From positions 1 through 6,174 of the forward strand of contig MGNL01000091.1 in NCBI GenBank assembly GCA_001796785.1: a DNA stretch of 6,174 bases, given 5' to 3'. This DNA is from Chloroflexi bacterium RBG_16_51_16 (GTDB lineage Bacteria > Chloroflexota > Anaerolineae > Anaerolineales > Villigracilaceae). This document shows, in pieces, positions 1-5,620 of this stretch; position 1 is the stretch's first letter, and each line of letters opens with the position of its first letter. The position numbers and the translations under genes were made by a program. The notes under the pieces are model-generated. The model was not told the DNA's origin. It ran no database searches and saw nothing but the letters and a program-made list of their open reading frames with translations.

Positions 1-436
1 GACCGTCATGCATCTGCCTGGAAAGTCTCTGGCGCTCGGCTTCCTGGGCTTTAACAATGTTCTCCACCTCAGCTGATGGACCTTTGGCGGCATGCTCACT
101 TTCGCTCCCATCCGCTTGTACAATGCTTGAACTGGAACGTTCAAGCAGGATCTTATATTTATCCAGATGCAGACGATCGCTTTGTAGTTTATCAAGTTGT
201 CCCCGCATGACGAACAGCCTTTGTTGTGCATCCAATGCTGAATCGTAAGCCATTTTCAATTCGTCTGGTGAGACCTGCGTCTGTTTTTGAACTTGTTGTA
301 AGTGCGCGGTAATGGCGGCATTCCTCTGGGTAAGTTTACCGAGTTCACCCTGGCTTTGTTCAATCAACATGGTTACTTCTCGCAGGGCGCGCTGAGTTTC
401 ATCAAGCTCACTCTGCACATCGAGTGACTCATTCAT
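1..436 (-). CDS. Soluble DegS/NarX-type sensor histidine kinase, N-terminal part (cut by left window edge)
   Basis: Not an open frame bounded inside the window; I translated it from ATG at 436 leftward to base 2, giving 145 residues without a stop. Residues 1-55 and about 60-100 are rich in Q, E, L, K and R with heptad-like spacing (for example SELDETQRALRE and QRLFVMRGQLDKLQSDRLHLDKY), which reads as coiled coil. There is no signal peptide or membrane segment. Residues 130-145 read AQEAERQRLSRQMHDG, the dimerisation/phosphoacceptor helix of the HisKA_3 family (consensus E-R-x-R-[IL]-[AS]-R-x-[LM]-H-D); His143 is the presumed phosphorylated residue. The window ends there, so the rest of the helix and the ATPase domain are not seen. 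A strong Shine-Dalgarno, AAGGGGG at 442-448, lies 5 bases before the ATG. The gene follows the response regulator by 39 bases on the same strand, so the two are very probably a cognate pair. The cytosolic coiled-coil layout resembles DegS; the signal it senses is unknown. Confidence 0.85.
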   Translation of the reverse strand, partial: MNESLDVQSELDETQRALREVTMLIEQSQGELGKLTQRNAAITAHLQQVQKQTQVSPDELKMAYDSALDAQQRLFVMRGQLDKLQSDRLHLDKYKILLERSSSSIVQADGSESEHAAKGPSAEVENIVKAQEAERQRLSRQMHDG

Positions 437-441
437 CGTAG

Positions 442-448
442 CCCCCTT
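442..448 (-). promoter_or_regulatory. Strong Shine-Dalgarno of the histidine kinase gene
   Basis: AAGGGGG on the minus strand, 5 bases before ATG 436, in the 39-base gap after the response regulator stop. It fixes the kinase start and argues that the kinase is independently and efficiently translated from the shared transcript. Confidence 0.75.
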
Positions 449-475
449 GGTGAAGGTGCCTTTCTTGCCCGAATA

Positions 476-1174
476 TCAATTCGATTGGTCATCCGAATCT
501 CTCAATTTTACCCAACCGCGTTTTAGCGCAAATACCACCGCCTGAGTACGATCTTCCACTCCAAATTTCCTTAGGATGGCGGTGACGTGATTCTTGACGG
601 TTTGATGACTAATTCCAAGGAGGCTGGCAATTTCCTTGTTGCTCTTGCCGTGTACAACGCAATCCAAAACTTCCATCTCCCGCTCAGAAAGAGGGTGAAA
701 CGGAGAACCAGGCTCGCTATAGGATCGCCGCGCGCCTTCCATTTGCTCGTCAATCCAGATCTCCAGCTCCCTCTTCGTGAAGACCTTTTTATCGAATACG
801 TATTTCCCATCCACGATATCCCGTATCATCCTGGGCAGGCTCTGCGGCTCAAGGTCTTTTGAGCAAAAACCGGCCGCACCAGCGATGGCCGCATGGATCG
901 CCTGTTCCACATCATCATACCCGGTCATCAGAAGGACGCGAGTGGGCATTCTTTCCTGAGTTACATGGTGTGTAATTTGTTGACCATTCATCCCGGGTAT
1001 GCTCACGTCCAAAATTGCGACGGTTGGTTTTAGATTCTTTACCAATTCTAGGGCTTCCACTCCATCTGTAGCCTGAGCAACGACGTGCATATCCGGTTCC
1101 ATCGACAGGGTTTCAACCACACCCTGGCGGAATATCGGATGATCGTCAACAACCAACAGCGTAATTTGCTTCAT
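476..1174 (-). CDS. NarL/LuxR-family two-component response regulator
   Basis: A 232-residue, full-length DNA-binding response regulator. The receiver domain (about 1-122) has the acidic pair Asp10-Asp11 (VVDDHPIFRQG), phosphoacceptor Asp56 (ILDVSIPGMNG), the switch Thr84 (LLMTG) and Lys106 (FCSKD). After a linker of about 35 residues, a LuxR-type helix-turn-helix spans about 160-222: PLSEREMEVLDCVVHGKSNK, then EIASLLGISHQTVKNHV, then the recognition/dimer helix through RTQAVVFALKRGW. All key residues are present, so it should be functional. On phosphorylation it is expected to dimerise and act on promoters; targets cannot be read from this window. ATG at 1174 has AGGA at 1182-1185, 7 bases upstream. 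It starts 40 bases after the stop of a glycosyltransferase gene with no terminator between, and is followed 39 bases later by its presumed kinase; the order regulator-then-kinase is clear. The HisKA_3-type kinase downstream is the kinase class that normally pairs with NarL-type regulators. Confidence 0.96.
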   Translation of the reverse strand: MKQITLLVVDDHPIFRQGVVETLSMEPDMHVVAQATDGVEALELVKNLKPTVAILDVSIPGMNGQQITHHVTQERMPTRVLLMTGYDDVEQAIHAAIAGAAGFCSKDLEPQSLPRMIRDIVDGKYVFDKKVFTKRELEIWIDEQMEGARRSYSEPGSPFHPLSEREMEVLDCVVHGKSNKEIASLLGISHQTVKNHVTAILRKFGVEDRTQAVVFALKRGWVKLRDSDDQSN

Positions 1175-1214
1175 TCTTTCGTCCTGCCTGTCTATCGATG
1201 AATTCCATTTTAAC

Positions 1215-2714
1215 CTATTTGACGGAGGGCCATCGAAAGATGGTCATGTTCTCTTGGCTAAACATGGGCGCAAAGGAGCTATCTGAAGTATAGACTTTCT
1301 CCAGGTCCTTGGTAAGTCTTGGATAAAAATCAGGAAAGGCGATCAAGTAATCCGCGCCACGGTCATTTAAATAATCTGCCAACCTGGTTTCATCTCGGAT
1401 GAAAGGTATGACCTCGGGCGATACGAGGCCGGCCATATCTAAAAGTTCGTGATCATCAAAATATCCCAATGCACCAATGTCATGCGCTGCGATCAAAGCA
1501 TCCTCTGGCAGATTGGCTTCTGCCCATTTGGCAGTTTTCACCATCTCGCTTTCAATAACTGCGACATCTCTCGAATAAGCGCGTGCTCCAAGTAAAATAA
1601 ATAATATTTCAGTGATTGCAAGGCTCGTGATCCACAAAGTTTGTATAAACCAATGCCGCTTGCCGAATATTGTTGACTTGAAGAAATGTATTAGCCCGAG
1701 CAACCCGAACAAGACAAAGATGGGCATGGCAGGCATCAAATAGCGTCCATGCTGATAAGGTGGTAATCGTAGAGTATAGATGCCAACAAATCCCGTTAGC
1801 CAGATTGCAACGATAAGCCAGGGCAGGCTCCGTTCTTTAGCTTTTTGGTACAACCAAAGGACTGCGCCTGGGATTAATATCAGGTTGGAACCAGCAAAAT
1901 ATTGTAGAAGGACAAGTCCAGTTCGTTCAATTAAAGGTTCAGCCTGCCAGGAAATGTATTCGGCTTGTTTGGCATAGAAGGTATTCGGCCAGGGTGAACC
2001 TTCAAGGTACAAATTAAATATTAGGTATGGAAGGAATAAAGCACCCATACCTACAAAATATTTAACAAGATCACCTGCCTTATCATGCAGATGATCATCG
2101 TTCGACAGCATGCATAGAATTGCTGGGGCGACCAGTGTTATTCCATCAGGTCGTATCCAGACGCTCAAGCCAGTTAGCAATCCGAGGATTACCCAGGATG
2201 TTGATCGTGCGATCATGAGGATTAAAGCCAGGGTTAAAATCAAAATATGTAATATTGTTTCCATTCCCGAAAAAGCAGCCCAACTGAATTGCCAGAAAAA
2301 AACGGAGTAAATCCCAACCCAAGGGACAGACGGACGATAATCTTGGGAAAATGTCCTGGCAGCGCTCTCGATCAGGTATGCCACCAGGATTAATAGAATA
2401 ACGCCGAGTAGATTGGTCCACAAGAGATGTGGGATATTGACCTTGTAACCGAGGGATAACAGGATCGACCAAAGTGGTGAAGTCGAACCAGCAGATCGAA
2501 GACCCGGCCTGAATGACCATTCCCCGTATTCAGCGAGATTAATAGCATACGTTTGATGGATCCATGCATCATCAAGGGGATAACCCACTCCTGCCGTAAA
2601 CTTCGCAGTCATAAGGTAAGTGGCTGCACAGATAATGGCAGCCACACCGATGATGAGCGCGTCCCGCCAGTTTAGGTGTTCACTCCCCGACGATTGAAAA
2701 TAACCGGATGTCAT
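1215..2714 (-). CDS. Polytopic GT-C-type glycosyltransferase (AftB-like motif set)
   Basis: Predicted integral membrane glycosyltransferase of 499 residues, expected to use a polyprenyl-phosphate sugar on the outer membrane face. After the first membrane helix (about 18-37) comes an outer loop with an acidic pair, YPLDDAWIHQTYAINLAEYG (Asp48, Asp49), the usual GT-C catalytic position, then SAGSTSPLW (74-82). Further motifs are SGMET (149-153), RPDG (188-191), PNTFYAK (243-249) and HGRYLMPAMP (322-331). The GMET/RPDG/YAK set resembles the group that includes mycobacterial AftB, though sugar and acceptor here are unknown. I estimate ten or eleven membrane helices, followed by a hydrophilic C-terminal domain from about 380 with HDIGALGYF (411-419). 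The longest frame begins at a GTG at 2723, but ATG at 2714 has AGGTGA at 2720-2725 with 5-base spacing, while the GTG lacks a ribosome site, so I chose the ATG. It overlaps the upstream glycosyltransferase by 35 bases, suggesting translational coupling. Confidence 0.9.
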   Translation of the reverse strand: MTSGYFQSSGSEHLNWRDALIIGVAAIICAATYLMTAKFTAGVGYPLDDAWIHQTYAINLAEYGEWSFRPGLRSAGSTSPLWSILLSLGYKVNIPHLLWTNLLGVILLILVAYLIESAARTFSQDYRPSVPWVGIYSVFFWQFSWAAFSGMETILHILILTLALILMIARSTSWVILGLLTGLSVWIRPDGITLVAPAILCMLSNDDHLHDKAGDLVKYFVGMGALFLPYLIFNLYLEGSPWPNTFYAKQAEYISWQAEPLIERTGLVLLQYFAGSNLILIPGAVLWLYQKAKERSLPWLIVAIWLTGFVGIYTLRLPPYQHGRYLMPAMPIFVLFGLLGLIHFFKSTIFGKRHWFIQTLWITSLAITEILFILLGARAYSRDVAVIESEMVKTAKWAEANLPEDALIAAHDIGALGYFDDHELLDMAGLVSPEVIPFIRDETRLADYLNDRGADYLIAFPDFYPRLTKDLEKVYTSDSSFAPMFSQENMTIFRWPSVK

Positions 2715-4218
2715 CCACCTCACCTAAATAAATAAATCTTGTATCGCTGTCTGGTTGTTCGTAAAGATCCTTTATGCCTGGTAAAGCTGCCTGAGGCTCG
2801 AGCACAAGATAACTTCCTCCATAACGGTCCGCCACTGAAAGAAGCACGCTTATGTCACCTTCCGGTATCACTATGGTTCGCCGATTTGTTAGCATGGTAT
2901 ATCCCGGTGGATTTCGAACCATTACAATATCCATGGGCAACGCACCAGATACGACCAGTTGATTTTCCACTTCCGGATATTTTTGTTCACCCTCTCCCCA
3001 TCCCAGTTTGAATAATCTGACCCAACAAATGAACAATGTGATGATCAATACGACCTGGATAAACATTATTTGGAATATCTTTTGGGAGGATTCCCTAAAC
3101 CAGCATCTCGTAATTGCCTTATCTACACTCGCAGCCAAACCCAACGGCGCTAACGACCACCACAGGGTTTGGAATGCGGAGCCAGCATGAAAAAAACCAC
3201 CTCGTGCTCCCGCGAAGGGAAATACCAAAGTCATAGTTGCCAACAACAGTATCCAACCAAGACATCCTGCCTTTACACGCTCATCGGTCCGATGAAGCCA
3301 AATCCCGGATCCGATGAACGGCACGAGGATGATTGATCCATGCGCTGCCACCGCATTCTGGAGGTTTTGGCCTAAAGCCCACAATCGATCGCGGATGATA
3401 TTTTGCGATCCATGCATGATCCACGAATCATAGGACAGTTTCGTAGCAGGATAGGTAAAGGTTTGGTTGTAACTCGTCATCCACAGGGTTAATCCACCGC
3501 CAGGAGCCATCACCGAACCGTAAGCAAAGTAATTACGGACATACCAAGGCGCCATGATTAGAATAAATCCAGCGACGAGGAGAATAAACGCGGAGGTCAT
3601 TTCTTTTATGGTAACTAATTGATTTTTCCGTAGATAAATCAATATCACAGAGATACCCAGCCAAAGGATTCCGTCATTGCGGGCCAGGCTCATAAAACCC
3701 GTAATCACTCCAAACCAAAACCAGGGTCGCTGTAATCTCACCAGCAAGAAATAAAGACCGCCGAGCAAAATATAGATCCCAAAATTATCGGTTACCGGCA
3801 TAAATGGCGCGTGATAACCCGAGAACACAGCCAGAAAGCCGGAAATGAGCGCCATGTTGGTTCGATTCGAAAATGAGTATGCCAGCGAAGCGGTTATAGG
3901 CGGAACCAAAGCGGTTATCAAGATAAACAAAATACGACTGGCTGAGTAGGTCGATTGCCCCGCAAGTAGCATCCCACCAGCGGAAACAATCGAAGCCAAC
4001 GGCATCCAATAAGAATGCGAGGGATGAGGCAATCCGGCTGGATTATCAAGGTAATTCCAAAGATATGGCTCTGTAAAGCCGTTTCCCTTAACCAATTGCA
4101 GGCCGCCCGCAAAGTAGTAATCTGAATCAAGATATCCCGGTATCGGCTCGAATAGCGCAATGATGGATGTAAAAAGTAATCCTATGGTGAACAATAGTAG
4201 ATAATGGCTGCGGGTCAT
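2680..4218 (-). CDS. Polytopic GT-C-type glycosyltransferase with C-terminal extracytoplasmic domain
   Basis: Predicted integral membrane glycosyltransferase, 512 residues from the ATG at 4218. The first helix (about 6-24) is followed by an outer loop PGYLDSDYYFAGGLQLVKGN with Asp31 and Asp33 in the GT-C catalytic position, then HPSHSYWMPL (65-74). SLARNDGILW (177-186) occupies the place of the RPDG motif of the next gene, and PWYVRNYFAYGSVMAPGGG (224-242) and GARGGFFHAGSAFQTLWW (337-354) are further recognisable blocks. I estimate eleven or twelve membrane helices; the last is about 382-400. The final 110 residues are hydrophilic and contain NPPGYTMLTNRRTIVIPEGD, probably an outside domain. 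The longest frame starts at TTG 4227; neither it nor ATG 4218 has a convincing Shine-Dalgarno, so the ATG is a modest preference. The gene starts 23 bases after the GT87-like gene and overlaps the next glycosyltransferase by 35 bases. Donor, acceptor and linkage are unknown; it could also be annotated simply as a family-39-like or hypothetical membrane protein. Confidence 0.88.
   Translation of the reverse strand: MTRSHYLLLFTIGLLFTSIIALFEPIPGYLDSDYYFAGGLQLVKGNGFTEPYLWNYLDNPAGLPHPSHSYWMPLASIVSAGGMLLAGQSTYSASRILFILITALVPPITASLAYSFSNRTNMALISGFLAVFSGYHAPFMPVTDNFGIYILLGGLYFLLVRLQRPWFWFGVITGFMSLARNDGILWLGISVILIYLRKNQLVTIKEMTSAFILLVAGFILIMAPWYVRNYFAYGSVMAPGGGLTLWMTSYNQTFTYPATKLSYDSWIMHGSQNIIRDRLWALGQNLQNAVAAHGSIILVPFIGSGIWLHRTDERVKAGCLGWILLLATMTLVFPFAGARGGFFHAGSAFQTLWWSLAPLGLAASVDKAITRCWFRESSQKIFQIMFIQVVLIITLFICWVRLFKLGWGEGEQKYPEVENQLVVSGALPMDIVMVRNPPGYTMLTNRRTIVIPEGDISVLLSVADRYGGSYLVLEPQAALPGIKDLYEQPDSDTRFIYLGEVDDIRLFSIVGE
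2720..2725 (-). promoter_or_regulatory. Shine-Dalgarno that decides the start of the downstream glycosyltransferase
   Basis: Read on the minus strand the site is AGGTGA, followed by GGTGG and then ATG at 2714. Spacing of 5 bases is good. It covers the GTG at 2723 that would give a three-residue longer protein; the sequence before that GTG (AAATAAATCTT complement) holds no ribosome site. The site lies inside the end of the preceding glycosyltransferase gene, so ribosomes finishing that gene at 2680 could re-initiate nearby. Confidence 0.7.
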
Positions 4219-4241
4219 TAATATCAAACCGTTCTAAGATA

Positions 4242-5507
4242 TCACGCGATTGTTTTGCTTATATGGTCCAGCCAGGTACGAGGCGGTCGAATAGCCCACC
4301 ACCGTACCCAGTACAAACCAACGATGATCAAAATCGGGAAGAACAGGAACATTTCGTGTGCACTGATTATTCGAATATTGTTGAAATAATCATTGAATGC
4401 AAACCAGGAAATGAATAAGAATGTGATCATGAGGCTGATGGCCGTCCAACTACCGGTTCGAATCCATCGCTGGTTCACAACGGCAAGGATCAATGTTGCT
4501 GGGAGCAACAAAAGTGTCAATTCTTGAATTTCGAGCCTGAAACCCAATAAGGGTGTGATAGCGAGAGTAAGGCAGGATGTCCATGCTAACTGGAGGTCAT
4601 TCGCATCTTGAGCCCGAACCCATTCGATGATAACCATGATTGTAAGGAGTAAAATGACGAACCACGCAACCCTTGCACCATGGATAGGGAATAATTCCGT
4701 GAAACTTCTGAAGGTACTAAACCCATAATCCGCTCTCCAATCATTCACAAGCGCGCGTAGATAGGCTATGGTCCAGCCGGGATAGAGAAAGGTGCTGATA
4801 GTTGAAAGAATAAAGGTAAGCATAGCAAATCCCGCTGCTACCCTCCACATACGAAATCGGATGACTCTTAAGACAACGAAAATAAGAATCGGAGCCGCGA
4901 TCTGCCACTTGAAGGCTAGAAGCGCCACAAGAGCGCCTGCCAATTCATCTCGTCCAATTCTTAAGGATAGAAGTAAACCTGCGACCCCGGCAATAACTAA
5001 GGTGGAAAGGGAACCTTCGAGAATAGAATGGATCGTGAAGTAATTCAATACCATGAGCACAAAGAAGGTTATGCGCAGATCAATTTTAGGATTCCAATTC
5101 GCGAGCTGAATGCATGTTCCCGCAAACCATAAGACAGTGATCTCAAGCAATAATTGAAAAATTACCAGGGCGGCGCTGGTATTTTGAATTAAGGACAACG
5201 GGAAGAAAACCAACAGAATGCTAAATGGGATATCCAGGATGAATGGATTTTCACCGGGTCCGGCGCTCCGCTCATATACCATAGCCTGCACATGATCGGG
5301 AACGTACGTCGAATAAGGGCTGGCATGTTCGAAAAGAAAGGCTCGCGCTCCGCTCCATATCGTGAAAAATTCCCCGCCTTTAGCTATCTTTGCAACTAGC
5401 AAAAAGTTGATCGCAACGAGTCCTGCTGCCAAAATTAGAACAAGAATAATCGCAATCAGTATTCGTCCAATTTCACTGGGTTCGATTCTTCGTCTTGGCA
5501 GGATCAA
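4242..5507 (-). CDS. GT87/DUF2029-like membrane glycosyltransferase, TTG start
   Basis: A 421-residue membrane protein with about eleven or twelve hydrophobic helices and no large soluble domain. The layout fits glycosyltransferase family 87 (DUF2029), which includes the mycobacterial polyprenyl-phosphomannose-dependent mannosyltransferase PimE. Helix 1 (about 14-38) is followed by GGEFFTIWSGARAFLFEHAS then PYS (44-66), corresponding to the family block with an aromatic/acidic start and ending in a conserved pro-Tyr. Residue 46 is Glu where this family usually has Asp. LLAFKWQIAAPI (196-207) matches the family's K-P-Q block with Trp in place of Pro. The C-terminus RWWAIRPPRTWLDHISKTIA is short and basic, presumably cytosolic. 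The start is a TTG at 5507: a TAA stop lies directly before it in frame, the first internal Met is residue 75 (after helix 1), and GGTGA sits 4 bases upstream. It leads a tight run of glycosyltransferase and two-component genes. The sugar transferred is unknown. Confidence 0.85.
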   Translation of the reverse strand: MILPRRRIEPSEIGRILIAIILVLILAAGLVAINFLLVAKIAKGGEFFTIWSGARAFLFEHASPYSTYVPDHVQAMVYERSAGPGENPFILDIPFSILLVFFPLSLIQNTSAALVIFQLLLEITVLWFAGTCIQLANWNPKIDLRITFFVLMVLNYFTIHSILEGSLSTLVIAGVAGLLLSLRIGRDELAGALVALLAFKWQIAAPILIFVVLRVIRFRMWRVAAGFAMLTFILSTISTFLYPGWTIAYLRALVNDWRADYGFSTFRSFTELFPIHGARVAWFVILLLTIMVIIEWVRAQDANDLQLAWTSCLTLAITPLLGFRLEIQELTLLLLPATLILAVVNQRWIRTGSWTAISLMITFLFISWFAFNDYFNNIRIISAHEMFLFFPILIIVGLYWVRWWAIRPPRTWLDHISKTIA

Positions 5508-5531
5508 TTATTCACCAAATTCCCAGCACAT
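5508..5531 (-). other. 8-codon mini-ORF (MCWEFGE, stop) abutting the TTG start
   Basis: ATG at 5531 opens the frame MCWEFGE and ends at TAA 5508-5510, immediately followed by and in frame with TTG 5507 of the GT87-like gene. It could be a leader peptide whose termination feeds re-initiation, or a relic of a longer N-terminus interrupted by a stop, or chance. GGTGA lies directly against the ATG, too close to be a good ribosome site, so translation is doubtful. Confidence 0.2.
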
Positions 5532-5538
5532 TCACCAA
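5510..5538 (-). repeat. 9-base direct repeat TTGGTGAAT, two copies 20 bases apart
   Basis: On the minus strand TTGGTGAAT occurs at 5538-5530 and again at 5518-5510, a period of exactly 20 bases, about two DNA turns. The second copy contains the ribosome site of the TTG-started gene; the first precedes an ATG at 5531. It could be an operator-like pair, a duplicated ribosome site or chance. Confidence 0.45.
5512..5516 (-). promoter_or_regulatory. Shine-Dalgarno supporting a TTG start
   Basis: GGTGA on the minus strand, 4 bases before TTG 5507. Spacing is slightly short but usable. It supports the TTG because the in-frame codon directly upstream is TAA and the next in-frame Met is residue 75, beyond the first membrane helix. 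Confidence 0.55.
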
Positions 5539-5559
5539 CATGCCCCGATCGCGCCTCTT

Positions 5560-5601
5560 GGTTCGAAGGGCAGTTCAGAATCAGCGAACCTGTCCCTGAT
5601 T
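5560..5601 (-). promoter_or_regulatory. Possible H-type RNA pseudoknot in the leader of the GT87-like gene
   Basis: On the minus strand the order is AATCAG (5601-5596), GGACA, GGTTCG (5590-5585), CTGATT (5584-5579), a 13-base loop, CGAACC (5565-5560). AATCAG pairs perfectly with CTGATT and GGTTCG with CGAACC. The pairs interleave with no base between the two stems, and loops of 5 and 13 bases, a geometry that an H-type pseudoknot can adopt. It ends 52 bases before the TTG start. One or two six-base complements are expected by chance in a gap this long, so it may be accidental. I recognise no known riboswitch class. Neither hairpin alone is followed by a run of T on the minus strand, so it is not an intrinsic terminator. 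Confidence 0.2.
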
Positions 5602-5620
5602 AAAAAGCTGGATCTTAGGT

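Noticed and set aside
57..248. Plus-strand open frame of 63 codons at the left edge
   Set aside because: It lies antisense to the histidine kinase coding region, is Ser/Leu/Cys rich, and shows no recognisable domain; the minus strand reads a clear HisKA_3 protein.
587..862. Plus-strand open frame of 91 codons
   Set aside because: Antisense to the response regulator; composition and lack of motifs fit a shadow frame.
2714..2723. GTG at 2723 as the start of the glycosyltransferase
   Set aside because: No ribosome site precedes it, while ATG 2714 has AGGTGA at 5-base spacing.
5508..5538. Promoter-like TTGGTG ... TGAATA directly before the GT87-like gene
   Set aside because: Spacing is near 18 bases but the -10 box would overlap the ribosome site, so transcription would begin inside the coding region; matches to consensus are weak.
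5560..5570. GGTTCGAAGGG resembling the T-arm of a tRNA
   Set aside because: The flanking bases do not form the T stem and there is no acceptor, anticodon or D arm around it on either strand.
5579..5610. Hairpin AATCAG/CTGATT with adjacent A run as a terminator of the lipid kinase
   Set aside because: On the minus strand the T run comes before the stem, not after it, and the stem is only 6 pairs with two G-C pairs, so it cannot be an intrinsic terminator for either strand.
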